NCBI RefSeq assembly: GCF_019598945.1
Contig: NZ_CP080598.1
Coordinates: 4,092,001-4,156,000 of the forward strand
Direction of reading: 5' to 3'
Origin: Sphaerospermopsis torques-reginae ITEP-024
Lineage (GTDB): Bacteria; Cyanobacteriota; Cyanobacteriia; Cyanobacteriales; Nostocaceae
Length of the DNA stretch: 64,000 nt
Below, piece after piece: positions 8,974 through 17,320 of this stretch (position 1 is the first letter of the stretch; each line of letters begins with the position of its first letter). The notes below the pieces were generated by a model. It saw nothing but the letters and a program-made list of their open reading frames with translations, ran no database searches and was not told where the DNA came from. The position numbers and the translations under genes are program-made.

Positions 8974-9108
8974 TCAATACCTTCGCCAAAATCAAAAATA
9001 TCTTGATTTGTAGGTTGGGTTGAGGAACGAAACCCAACAAATACGTTGAGTTTACGTTGGGTTTCCACACGGTAAACCCAACCTACGGGAAAATGGCAAA
9101 GATATTGA
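8974..9108 (+). mobile_element. 135-bp hairpin MITE, copy 1
   Basis: The element runs from TCAATACCTTCGCC to GGCAAAGATATTGA and has a strongly palindromic core (GTAGGTTGGGTT ... AACCCAACCTAC). The same 135-bp sequence occurs inverted at 10719-10853, with only a few differences. There is no reading frame of note. The region from 8738 to 8973 shows no gene. Confidence 0.75.
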
Positions 9109-9133
9109 CTTGTATAACCGATTTGTTTGAAAA

Positions 9134-9149
9134 AATGATAGTTATCATT
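9134..9149. promoter_or_regulatory. Perfect AATGAT-N4-ATCATT palindrome, Fur-like
   Basis: A 16-bp perfect inverted repeat AATGATAGTTATCATT resembles the AT-rich operators bound by Fur-family metalloregulators. No start codon of a convincing gene lies just downstream: the next gene (9492-9821) reads towards it from the right and glgP reads away on the left. It could equally be a chance palindrome in AT-rich DNA. Confidence 0.25.
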
Positions 9150-9390
9150 AAATTTATCAACACTTTAGCCCAAAAATACTATCCACCACATCAACCAACC
9201 GGATAATTTTTAATTATTTCTTAATATTTTTAGCAGTAAAGTAATCTACCACAAAAATTTGTAATTTGTGTAATTTCTAGTTTATTTGCACATAAATCCC
9301 TAAAATTTGTCTAATTCAACAGAGAACAAACAAATTTTCTCCACCAAATTCTTCCCAAGAGTGAACAACTGCGAGTACACCCAGCTTTGT

Positions 9391-9452
9391 AAAATTAATA
9401 TTTTATTAATATTTTATTAATATTAATATTTTATTAATATTTTATTAATATT
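9391..9452. repeat. Phased AT-rich tandem repeat (ATTAATATTTT)
   Basis: About 60 bp consist of AT-only units of roughly 11 bp, broken once by a shorter unit (ATTAAT). The periodicity is close to one helical turn, which would favour intrinsic bending. It lies about 40 bp beyond the stop of the minus-strand gene at 9492-9821. The remaining spacer from 9150 to 9390 shows nothing recognisable. Confidence 0.7.
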
Positions 9453-9491
9453 CTGCTCAGGAAAAAGTGAACTAGGTGATCATTGATTTAC

Positions 9492-9821
9492 CTATGTACC
9501 GATAGAAGGCTGATCCTGGGGATTATGTGGCATAGTTAAGGCTATTGCCGCCGCAAAAGCCATTTCAGCAGCTATTTGATAAGCCAGTTTGATGTTTGGG
9601 GAAGTATCATTATTTCTGGTATCTCTGTCAGAGTAATTTTTTTTACGAAGTGACTCTTGGTTAACTGCACCCGCCACAATAGAACGTTGTAAAATAATCA
9701 ATGCATCTAGGTCTTCCGAGTCATAATTTTTTTGCAGAAGTTTATGGATCTGGTGTTGTGCTGTAGCACTCAAATAGCCAGTAGTTAAAGCTTGCTGCAC
9801 AATTTCTTTAATTGTAATCAT
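9492..9821 (-). CDS. Conserved hypothetical protein, small and helical
   Basis: A 109-residue protein that I do not recognise. The N-terminal 50 residues are helical (IKEIVQQALTTGYLSATAQHQIHKLLQK, here split for reading as IKEIVQQALTTGYL and SATAQHQIHKLLQK). A charged linker RKKNYSDRDTRNND follows, then a second helix LAYQIAAEMAFAAAIALTM. Nothing suggests a signal peptide. The gene stands alone between two inverted copies of a 135-bp hairpin element (8974-9108 and 10719-10853), which may or may not be meaningful. Confidence 0.6.
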   Translation of the reverse strand: MITIKEIVQQALTTGYLSATAQHQIHKLLQKNYDSEDLDALIILQRSIVAGAVNQESLRKKNYSDRDTRNNDTSPNIKLAYQIAAEMAFAAAIALTMPHNPQDQPSIGT

Positions 9822-10718
9822 GATTTAACCGTAGGTGTTACTTAAAAGGAATATTTTACTCTGTAAGTGGATTTTTGTCCTGTGGATGGTGCAAAAAAGT
9901 GATTTAGGGAAGGTGACAGGGAAAAGAGAACGGGGAAGAAGCAATCAAGGTGTACCTAGCGATCGCCAAAATCAAATAAAAGTCCTATATCAGCAGTCAG
10001 CCGTTGAAAAATCCTAGCGGATGATCAATTAATAGTAGTGAGTAAGACCACAGAAAGCCAGCTATCAAACATGAAATCTGAGTCATAAATTACTATTTAT
10101 AGCAGTATAAAAATGTGCAATATCACAATTTTTACAGATACAAATCATAGAGAATAAACGGATTTTTTGTTTAAAGTTGTTCATTAAAAATAAATTATGT
10201 TATTGTGAAGATCAATTGTCATTCAAAATCGCTAATGTTATTGAAAGCGTGATTTCCCTAGCCTATAAGTCCTTTGTGTGCAGCATGATTAGAGCATTAT
10301 ACTCTACAAATTCATTACCAGAAAGCCGTCATAGCAATCGGGGAAGTGCTTACTTGTTTGCACCGATGGTCAACTTCAATATCATGGCAGAGGTGGGAGA
10401 TACTCCACCATAAACTTTTATAAAAAAATACTAATTTATTGTCTTTATTGTCAAAATTCAGGATTCAGAAAAATTTTACAATTCAGAATTGACAGATTCA
10501 AGATTTTGTCAAACATTTCCAGCATCATCCTTGAAGTCCTGTATATTCTGTATCCTGAATCCTGAATCTAGAAAGTAAGCATTCAGCAATCAGCAGTCAG
10601 ATAAAACTGCTTTTCAGACTAATTTTACGTAATTTTTAGAGCAGACTGATACCAAAATCAATTGCTAATTATTCTCTAAAAATTTCGCTAAAAATGCTCA
10701 TAAATTCCAGATCATAAC
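9822..10718. other. Long spacer without a convincing gene
   Basis: Two open frames exist here: 60 codons at 9835-10017 and 78 codons from a TTG at 10177 to 10413. Neither has a ribosome-binding site or recognisable motif. The second one, or its inner ATG at 10288 (42 residues ending AEVGDTPP), could be a small peptide gene, but I cannot support it. Short repeated words such as GGATTCAG occur at 10440-10600. Confidence 0.4.
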
Positions 10719-10853
10719 TCAATACCTTTGCCATTTTCCCGTAGGTTGGGTTTACCGTGTGGAAACCCAACGTAAAATCAACGTATTTGTTGGGTTTCGT
10801 TCCTCAACCCAACCTACAAATCAAGATATTTTTGATTTTGGGGAAGGTATTGA
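10719..10853 (-). mobile_element. 135-bp hairpin MITE, copy 2 (inverted)
   Basis: This is the reverse complement of the element at 8974-9108, of identical length, with ends TCAATACCTT on both sides. It lies about 110 bp upstream of the acyltransferase gene. A shorter relative of the hairpin core (GTTGGGTTGC ... AACCCAACCTAC) is found at 38601-38632. Confidence 0.75.
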
Positions 10854-10960
10854 TAACTGATAACTGATTACTAAATACTCGCCATAAAAATTACATTGTC
10901 TGTTAAGCAACAAGACAATATTTTCCTGTCACACAAAACTTATGTGAGATATTTGTAGCC

Positions 10961-11653
10961 ATGATTAACCAACTATATTCTGACAAATTACAGCGACTAC
11001 CAGAACTTTTATTAACCACCTTATTAGGTGATATTCCGGCAATTTTTTTTGGTCCACAACTTAGAAGATTAGTATATCGCCATCTTTTTGCAGCTATGGG
11101 TAAGAGGGTGTACATTCAGCATGGTGCAGAATTTCTCTCTACCACCTCTATTGAAATTGGTAATGGAGTACACATCTTTAAAAATGTGCGTTTAGATGCC
11201 AAAGGACACCCAAATAATCAAATTTATTTAGGAAATGGAGTAGCAATTGAGCGTAACGTAGATATAGGCTGTTTGGAAAATACTTGCATACACATTGAGG
11301 AAGATACATTCATTGGACCAAATGTCTGTATTGCCGGACCTGGAAATATTAGAATTGGTAAGCAATGTATGATTGCATCTCAATCTGGCATATATGCAAA
11401 TAATCACAATTTCGCAGACACATTATTGCCAATGCAAAGACAGGGCGTTACCCGTCATGGAATTGTGATTGAGGATGATTGTTGGCTAGGACATGGAGTT
11501 ACTGTATTAGATGGTGTAACTATTGGTAAGGGTAGCGTAATTGGTGCAGGAGCAGTAGTCACTAAAGATATTCCTCCCTATTCTGTCGCTGTTGGTATAC
11601 CTGCAAAAGTGATTAAAAGCCGGACAGCTACAGAAATGGTGCAGTATTCTTAA
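10961..11653 (+). CDS. Hexapeptide-repeat acyltransferase (LbH, maltose O-acetyltransferase-like)
   Basis: A 230-residue protein. An N-terminal helical region (residues 1-50) precedes a left-handed parallel beta-helix made of hexapeptide repeats such as IEIGNG, IYLGNG, IGPNVCIAGPG, IGKQCMIA and VTIGKGSVIGAGAVV. The usual LbH end PPYSVAVGIPAKVIK is present. The catalytic His equivalent is likely in the NNHNF segment near residue 147. Such enzymes transfer acetyl or other acyl groups from CoA to sugars, often in surface-polysaccharide synthesis. No sugar-pathway genes adjoin it, so the acceptor cannot be inferred. Confidence 0.88.
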   Translation: MINQLYSDKLQRLPELLLTTLLGDIPAIFFGPQLRRLVYRHLFAAMGKRVYIQHGAEFLSTTSIEIGNGVHIFKNVRLDAKGHPNNQIYLGNGVAIERNVDIGCLENTCIHIEEDTFIGPNVCIAGPGNIRIGKQCMIASQSGIYANNHNFADTLLPMQRQGVTRHGIVIEDDCWLGHGVTVLDGVTIGKGSVIGAGAVVTKDIPPYSVAVGIPAKVIKSRTATEMVQYS

Positions 11654-11835
11654 ATTTAGGGTGTAGGGAGGTAGGGAATAGGGAACAGGGGAGAAAAATT
11701 TTAGATTTTAGATTGGAGTTAACAAAAACAATCCAAAATCCAAAATCCAAACTAAAAAACACCTGAACTCCTGCCTCCTGAACTACTGCCCTCCAAAAAA
11801 GAACCAGATGTGAGTAAGATAGAGCTTGTCCTAAG

Positions 11836-11863
11836 TTGACAATTTTATAGACAAAACTATACT
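11836..11863 (+). promoter_or_regulatory. Candidate sigma-70-type promoter upstream of psbI
   Basis: TTGACA at 11836-11841 and TATACT at 11858-11863 are separated by 16 bp. They match the vegetative consensus well. If used for psbI, the transcript would have a leader of nearly 290 bases. The stretch 11654-11835 is heptamer-type repeats and nothing else; 11870-12158 contains no gene that I can see. Confidence 0.35.
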
Positions 11864-12158
11864 TATATTGACAAAAATCAATATATTTTCAGGAAAAAAT
11901 CAACTACTTGATATATAATACGGTGATATCAAGTATTGAATTGAGACTATTGCCGACGCGAAAACCAAGCAATGATGGTGGTAGTCTTTTTCAGAAACTT
12001 AATTGGAACACAATCGCGTTGGGCTACAGCGTGAAAGTCTACAGAGGGATAACTGCTCCCATGCTCCCGTTGAAGTAGAAAGTAAAGTCTAGTTTTGTCT
12101 AGGTTTTATATAGCAGATTGCTGAAAAGTTTTTTGTCTTACCCCTGGGAGATAATTCG

Positions 12159-12275
12159 ATGGTGACTTTAAAAATCGCTGTTTATATTGTTGTTGCCTTC
12201 TTTGTAGGAATTTTTGTGTTTGGATTTTTGTCAAATGACCCTGCTCGCAACCCTGGCCGTCGGGATTTAGAATAG
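12159..12275 (+). CDS. psbI: Photosystem II reaction centre protein I
   Basis: A 38-residue protein starting [19 protein letters not shown] and ending [12 protein letters not shown]. This is the standard length and sequence pattern of PsbI: a single transmembrane helix (about residues 4-24) and a conserved charged tail with the RNPGR motif. PsbI binds the PSII core next to D1 and CP43 in the thylakoid membrane. A good ribosome-binding site (GGGAG) lies 8 bases before the ATG. The gene is short and easy to miss in automatic annotation. Confidence 0.97.
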   Translation: MVTLKIAVYIVVAFFVGIFVFGFLSNDPARNPGRRDLE

Positions 12276-12297
12276 GAACACAACAAATCATCTGTTA

Positions 12298-12465
12298 TCA
12301 ACTGCAACTGCTGGAAGGTGGAAGACACTCAATGCCTAAAAACTGGCACAAATCTGGAAAATGATACTGTGTCATCCTTTTGGCGGCTTGCTGCAAGTCA
12401 GCAGAAGGCAAAAGTCGGAAGGTTAAGTGTAAATCATCCTTCCGGCTGAATATTTGGTTTTTCAT
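12298..12465 (-). CDS. Possible small protein between psbI and the DUF3769 gene
   Basis: A 55-codon frame from the ATG at 12465, opposite in direction to its neighbours. The translation has a protein-like mix (FSRKDDLHLTFRLLPSADLQ, then a helical part and a CLPPSSSCS end). It can extend upstream to 12531, but that would overlap the DUF3769 start. No ribosome-binding site is obvious and I do not know a homologue. It may be chance. Confidence 0.25.
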   Translation of the reverse strand: MKNQIFSRKDDLHLTFRLLPSADLQQAAKRMTQYHFPDLCQFLGIECLPPSSSCS

Positions 12466-12500
12466 ATCTGGCTTTTTGTTAGGTCGATTTTCCACAAGAT

Positions 12501-15008
12501 ATGCTTCATCCAGTTTTGCCACCTGACTCACCTCCTGTTCAAGAATACATCCAACCTGGCCATCTTCTCGCTTCTGCTTCTGTGGTAGAAGAGCAAACTG
12601 GGACGCAGCAACTTGCGACTTCAGGAAATATCGAGACTGCTAATGGTCTGGTAACTCCTACACAAACTAATCAAGATAATGCAGTAATTAGCAAAAGCTT
12701 ATCTTCAAATCCTGTTCCAGAAACTGTACCGCCAAAATTTTCCCCTCTGACTGTTTCTAGAAGTGCGGGGCTTTTGGGAAAATCTTTGACAGTTGGTACT
12801 TCCCAAGAGGAAAATGCGGATGCTGACAACACACCGCCAGCTACATTTCCACAGATTTCTAGTGAAGTTACCAATACAAACAATATATGGTTGGCTGAGT
12901 CACCAGTTATTATCAAAACTTCAGCCCCAGTAAAACATAAAAATCAATATGAAAATCCTGTAAATATATACAAATCAGGGGAAAAGATTAATATTTCTGC
13001 CTCTACAAAGACGGGAGAAAATACGTCCAGTTCTCTTCTAGTACAAAATATTATTGAGTTTAAGCCACGTAATTCAAATAACCAACAATCTACTACTGTA
13101 GAATTTCCCCCGCCAAATCAACCTGCTGGGAATACTCCACAAGTAAGACAACGAGTTATAGAAGTAATTGCCGATCGCCAAGAATATGATGAGCAAAGGC
13201 GAATTGTTACCGCAGAAGGTAATGTGGTGGTTAGATTTGATGGGGCTGTGGTAGATGCCGATCGCCTACAAGTAAATTTGGATAATTTAATTGCTGTGGG
13301 TGAAGGTAATGTGGCTTTAACTAGGGGTAATCAGGTATTACGAGGAGAACGCTTTACTTATAATTTTGTTCAGGATAGTGGGGATCTGGAAAATGGCAGC
13401 GGCGAAATTTACATCCCCACAACTCAAACTGATTTTGCTTTTTCTCCCTCCCCAAGTACAAATATTACCGCAGGTGGTGTACCTAGTCGTCCACCTAGTG
13501 ACCGGATTCGTGCTAATCAACCTGTTACTGGTGTAAGCAGTACCGGTGGTATTGATGTGAATTTTGCAGGTCAAGCGGATGCCAGAAATATTCCCGTAAC
13601 CAAGTCAGGTGGTATGGTCAAAAGGTTGCGTTTTGAAGCCCAACGCATTGATTTTTATCCCCGTGGTTGGCAAGCTGAGGATGTGCGGATTACTAATGAT
13701 CCTTTTTCACCACCAGAATTAGAGTTACGAGCATCTAAGGTGACTGTAACGAGAGAAGCACCTTTGGTAGATCGGGTAACTACTCAGCGTCAACGTTTAG
13801 TTTTTGACCAGAATTTTGTCTTACCTATCCCCATTGATAACCAAAAAATTGACCGTCGAGAAAAGGATATTAATCCTTTTATTGTTTCTCCTGGTTATGA
13901 TAATGGTAAACGGGGCGGTTTGTATGTGGAACGCAATTTTAGAGCAGTTAATACAGACAAAACCCGCTGGATTATTACACCGCAATTTTTTGTGCAGAAG
14001 GCTTTTGAAGATGGTAGTAATTTTGCAGATTTGTTTGGTGTAAAAACCAAGCTGAATAGTGTTTTGAGTCCGAAAACTACGGTTGAAGGTAAGGGAGAAT
14101 TAACAAGTCTAGATGTCAATAAAGTAGAAGATAATTTGCGGGGGAGTTTACGGTTACGTCAGGCTTTGGGTGATATCAATCCCCATACATTGAATTTAGA
14201 ATATAGCTACCGCGATCGCCTTTACAATGGTACTCTTGGTTTTCAAACTGTGCAGAGTAGTTTAGGTGGTGTGATCACTTCTCCAATTATTCCTTTGGGA
14301 AAAAGTGGGATTAATCTTAGCTATCAAGGAGGCGCACAGTATATTAATTCTAATACAGATCGCGCTGATTTACTAGAGCCAAACCGGAAAAATGACCGTG
14401 TTTCTTTAGGTCGGTTACAAGGTAGTGTTTCTCTTGGTACTGGTTTTTTGTTATGGCAGGGAAAACCATTACCAGCTACTGCTAATGAAGGATTAAAATA
14501 TACACCTAATCCTGTAGTACCTTACTTGCAAGCGATCGCGGGTGTGACGGGTACAACCAGTTATTACACCAGTGGCGATAATCAAAGTACCTTAATTGGT
14601 ACTGTGGGTTTAGTTGGGCAGGTGGGTCATTTTTCTCGCCCATTTTTTGATTATACTGCCTTTAATGTGAGTTATTCCCAAGGTTTCAACAGCGGATTAT
14701 CACCATTTTTGTTTGATCGTTCTGTTGATAACAAAGTTTTGAGTGCTGGTATTTCCCAACAAATATATGGACCGTTTCGTTTAGGCTTTCAAACATCAAT
14801 TAACCTAGATACAGGTAAAGAAAGTAGTACAGATTATATTGTGGAATATAACCGCCGCACTTATGGTATAACCTTGCGTTATAATCCAGTTTTAGAATTA
14901 GGTGGTTTTAGTATTCGTATTAGTGATTTTAACTGGACAGGTGGTACTGATCCATTTTCTTCAGATGAAGTGAAACCTGTTGTGGGTGGAGTGCAACAAG
15001 ATAATTAG
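12501..15008 (+). CDS. DUF3769 outer-membrane protein with OstA/LptD-like domain
   Basis: An 835-residue protein. After a long low-complexity Pro/Ser/Thr/Asn-rich region (about 1-215), residues 219-295 form an OstA-type repeat domain (RQEYDEQRRIVTAEGNVVV, VVDADRLQVN, ALTRGNQVLRGERFTYN), as in LptA/LptD. The rest (about 430-835) is rich in alternating beta strands, as expected for an outer-membrane barrel. The family is cyanobacterial and is thought to act like LptD in placing LPS in the outer membrane; that role is inferred from the family. No classical signal peptide is visible. An in-frame TAG just upstream limits the start to the ATG at 12501. Confidence 0.88.
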   Translation: MLHPVLPPDSPPVQEYIQPGHLLASASVVEEQTGTQQLATSGNIETANGLVTPTQTNQDNAVISKSLSSNPVPETVPPKFSPLTVSRSAGLLGKSLTVGTSQEENADADNTPPATFPQISSEVTNTNNIWLAESPVIIKTSAPVKHKNQYENPVNIYKSGEKINISASTKTGENTSSSLLVQNIIEFKPRNSNNQQSTTVEFPPPNQPAGNTPQVRQRVIEVIADRQEYDEQRRIVTAEGNVVVRFDGAVVDADRLQVNLDNLIAVGEGNVALTRGNQVLRGERFTYNFVQDSGDLENGSGEIYIPTTQTDFAFSPSPSTNITAGGVPSRPPSDRIRANQPVTGVSSTGGIDVNFAGQADARNIPVTKSGGMVKRLRFEAQRIDFYPRGWQAEDVRITNDPFSPPELELRASKVTVTREAPLVDRVTTQRQRLVFDQNFVLPIPIDNQKIDRREKDINPFIVSPGYDNGKRGGLYVERNFRAVNTDKTRWIITPQFFVQKAFEDGSNFADLFGVKTKLNSVLSPKTTVEGKGELTSLDVNKVEDNLRGSLRLRQALGDINPHTLNLEYSYRDRLYNGTLGFQTVQSSLGGVITSPIIPLGKSGINLSYQGGAQYINSNTDRADLLEPNRKNDRVSLGRLQGSVSLGTGFLLWQGKPLPATANEGLKYTPNPVVPYLQAIAGVTGTTSYYTSGDNQSTLIGTVGLVGQVGHFSRPFFDYTAFNVSYSQGFNSGLSPFLFDRSVDNKVLSAGISQQIYGPFRLGFQTSINLDTGKESSTDYIVEYNRRTYGITLRYNPVLELGGFSIRISDFNWTGGTDPFSSDEVKPVVGGVQQDN

Positions 15009-15020
15009 GTAACTGCTAAA

Positions 15021-15056
15021 TTTTTGGGATTTTTGGGATTTTTGGGATTTTTGGGC
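15021..15056 (+). repeat. Four tandem copies of the 9-mer TTTTTGGGA
   Basis: Four exact or near-exact 9-bp units directly follow the stop of the DUF3769 gene and run up to a Uma2 remnant. The block may mark a slippage or deletion join where the front part of that gene was lost. Confidence 0.85.
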
Positions 15057-15062
15057 TGTTAA

Positions 15063-15500
15063 TCTGATGAGTATATTTCACCATTAATTGTTCTAGAATT
15101 TGTTTCTGGGAATGGCGATGAAGAACGGGATCAAACACCGTGGAAAGGAAAATTTTGGATTTATGAACAAGTAATTCATCCAGCTTTTTATGGTATTTAT
15201 GAAGTGAATAAAGCCAGTGTGGAAGTTTATCATTTAGTTGAAAATAAATACCAATTATTACCAGAAAATGAACGGGGACATTATCCTCTTCCAGCTTTAG
15301 GTGTTGAGTTAGGAATTTGGCAAAGTGAATATCAAAATGTAGATTTACCTTGGTTACGTTGGTGGGATTTAGATGGTAATTTGTTATTAAGTGGAGAAGA
15401 ACGAGCAGAACAGGAATATCAAAGGGCGTAACAGGAACGACTAAAAAATGAACGTTTAATTGCCCAATTGCGTGCTTTAGGTGTTGAACCGGAAGTTTAA
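15063..15500 (+). pseudogene. Uma2-type endonuclease remnant
   Basis: The frame opens right after a TAA at 15060 without a start codon and reads ISPLIVLEFVSGNGDEERDQ, then WIYEQVIHPAFYGIYEV and a coiled charged tail. This is the C-terminal half of a Uma2-family (DUF820) PD-(D/E)XK protein of the type with an EERAEQE helix. A TAA at 15429-15431 interrupts the tail; the same frame continues as QERLKNERLIAQLRALGVEP to a stop at 15500. The N-terminal half is missing. The gene is therefore dead: truncated in front and broken by a stop codon. Confidence 0.8.
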
Positions 15501-15508
15501 TGAAATTT

Positions 15509-15548
15509 AGATCCCCAATTTTTTAGTAAGTCGGGGGTCTAATTTTTT
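15509..15548 (+). terminator. Hairpin followed by a T-run
   Basis: AGATCCCC and GGGGGTCT form a stem around a T-rich loop and are followed by AATTTTTT. This fits a rho-independent terminator at the end of the Uma2 remnant, and it also sits before the convergent SagB-type gene. Confidence 0.6.
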
Positions 15549-15585
15549 GTAATCCAAAATCCAAAATCCAAAATCCAAAATTGCC

Positions 15586-17118
15586 TTACCTTGATCTTCC
15601 CAAAGTCGTGATATATAAAACTGCTTCATCAGCAGGAATACTTAATACATCATTTACTTGATCATCAAAGAAACCACCAATACCACTCACACCTAAATTC
15701 AAGCGAATAGCTGCTAAATTAAGCCTTTGTCCTAAATGACCGGCATCGAGATGTAAATAACGGTAAACTCTGTCTCCATATTGTCCTATAGCTGTTTTTA
15801 AATCAGCGGTATGAAATATTACTGCTGCTGCATCCCTGCCTAATTCCTGTCCCAAACAGAGAAAATGCAATTCTCGGCGAAAATTTTTAAAACGAATTTG
15901 TCTTAATTCTTGGGCTTTTGGTGCATAATAATAACAGCCAGATTCTAAACCTTTAACACCAGAAACAGCAATAAATGTTTCAATTAAATTCAGGTCAAAA
16001 TAATCAGGTGCAGTATCTAAATTTTGATCCAGATAATTTTGTGGTTGATAGGTAAAATCGAGTAAAGCTTTCAGTTCATCAAAAGTTAATTTTTCACCAC
16101 TATAAGCGCGAGTAGAACGACGTTTATAGATAGTATTTTCTAAATCTACCAAATTTTTACCCCAGTCAATTGGTGTAGTCACAGTAGAAAATTTGTCGCA
16201 AAAAGGGAAATTATATTTATCATCTAAAGTTTTGTCTGGTTTGGTGACTGCTACATTTTTTTTACTGGTTTCATCAGATTTAATTTGGGTGTGAACATGA
16301 AAATATTTTAAGAGTTTTCCATCAGGAATCGAAGGATAATTAGTTTCTGTTAATGAAGGTAAGGCGGTTTTTCCTAAAGGCAAATTTTGTTTAATATCTA
16401 ATAAATCTGCCAATGCCATCACTACAGTTGCACCTTCTTGTTCTGGATCAATATAAAGTAGATTATTGATAGCTTCATCTGCAAAACCACCAATTAAATG
16501 AGGACGATAATCAGTGATTGATCCTGCTAATTCAATGTTACCTAAAAGATGTCCAGTATCCAGAAAAATGCGACGATAAGCTCGATCTTCATAACGCCAT
16601 GCAGAACGATAAAAAACCGCAGTAGTAATAATAGCGAGTTGAGTATTTTCTAAACTAGGATGCCAAAAACAAGCAGCTTGTAAAGCTGTCCAAACATCAT
16701 TTTCCCAAAATTGTTTTAAAGAATGAGTACGACATTGATAGTTATAAAGTCCAGCAGGTAACAAAGGTGTACCACGGGAAACTAAATATACTTCAGCCGG
16801 GTATAAACCTCCTGCACTGGGAGCAGAGCGCAAATAAACGGCACTACCCATAGAAGGAATTTTCGCAGTCAGTCCATAACTGTGAAATAACAGTTGCGAA
16901 AGTCTCCGCCACCATCTAGCATCAGGATTATGGGTAAAAGCCTCTGGTGGTTCTTGCAAATAGGGTTTAAGGTCAAAATCAGCGCCAATTTTGTATTCTT
17001 TAAATGGTACTGGTTGTTTAGCCCAGTCTAACTCCTGATTTTTCCCGGCTAATGTCTCCGGGTCGTATTTAGTACGCTCGTGGTAATGTTGGGCAATTGA
17101 TTGGTATATTTCTGGCAT
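15586..17118 (-). CDS. SagB/ThcOx-type nitroreductase-fold dehydrogenase (two tandem domains)
   Basis: A 510-residue protein from the ATG at 17118 (MPEIYQSIAQHYHERTKYD). An upstream in-frame start at 17250 would only add translated heptamer repeats. Two nitroreductase-like halves are visible: the first with RSAPSAGGLYPAEVYLVSR (near residues 97-115), the second beginning at YKRRSTRAYSGEKLTFDEL. SagB-type enzymes use FMN to oxidise thiazolines and oxazolines in ribosomal peptides, but double-domain stand-alone versions are common in cyanobacteria with unknown substrates. No precursor peptide, cyclodehydratase (YcaO) or transporter lies next to it, so a peptide-modification role cannot be claimed. 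Confidence 0.82.
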   Translation of the reverse strand: MPEIYQSIAQHYHERTKYDPETLAGKNQELDWAKQPVPFKEYKIGADFDLKPYLQEPPEAFTHNPDARWWRRLSQLLFHSYGLTAKIPSMGSAVYLRSAPSAGGLYPAEVYLVSRGTPLLPAGLYNYQCRTHSLKQFWENDVWTALQAACFWHPSLENTQLAIITTAVFYRSAWRYEDRAYRRIFLDTGHLLGNIELAGSITDYRPHLIGGFADEAINNLLYIDPEQEGATVVMALADLLDIKQNLPLGKTALPSLTETNYPSIPDGKLLKYFHVHTQIKSDETSKKNVAVTKPDKTLDDKYNFPFCDKFSTVTTPIDWGKNLVDLENTIYKRRSTRAYSGEKLTFDELKALLDFTYQPQNYLDQNLDTAPDYFDLNLIETFIAVSGVKGLESGCYYYAPKAQELRQIRFKNFRRELHFLCLGQELGRDAAAVIFHTADLKTAIGQYGDRVYRYLHLDAGHLGQRLNLAAIRLNLGVSGIGGFFDDQVNDVLSIPADEAVLYITTLGRSR

Positions 17119-17258
17119 AGTATTTTTAATATCCTCAGAAAATTCTATTTTTTGATCTTGACATTTATTGACTTTATTATTTCGTGTTAGCAAGTACAAT
17201 CTAGTATCAGTTATTGGTGATGGTGATTGGTGATTGGTGATTGGGTACAATTGTTAAC

Positions 17259-17295
17259 CTATTCCCTATTCCCTATTCCCTATTCCCTATTCCCT
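17259..17295 (+). repeat. CCTATTC heptamer repeat
   Basis: About five copies of a 7-mer lie between two divergent genes, 26 bp before the ATG of the hydrolase gene. A related GGTGATT repeat lies at 17217-17244, upstream of the SagB-type gene. Confidence 0.85.
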
Positions 17296-17320
17296 AATTA
17301 TGAATTACAAATTATGAATT

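Noticed and set aside
10177-10413. A 78-codon frame from a TTG, with an inner ATG giving a 42-residue peptide
   Set aside because: No ribosome-binding site and no known motif. I looked for a PatX-like or leader-peptide pattern and did not find one.
15586-17250. Longer N-terminus of the SagB-type protein from 17250
   Set aside because: The extra 44 residues translate heptamer repeats and their flank; the ATG at 17118 gives the usual beginning.
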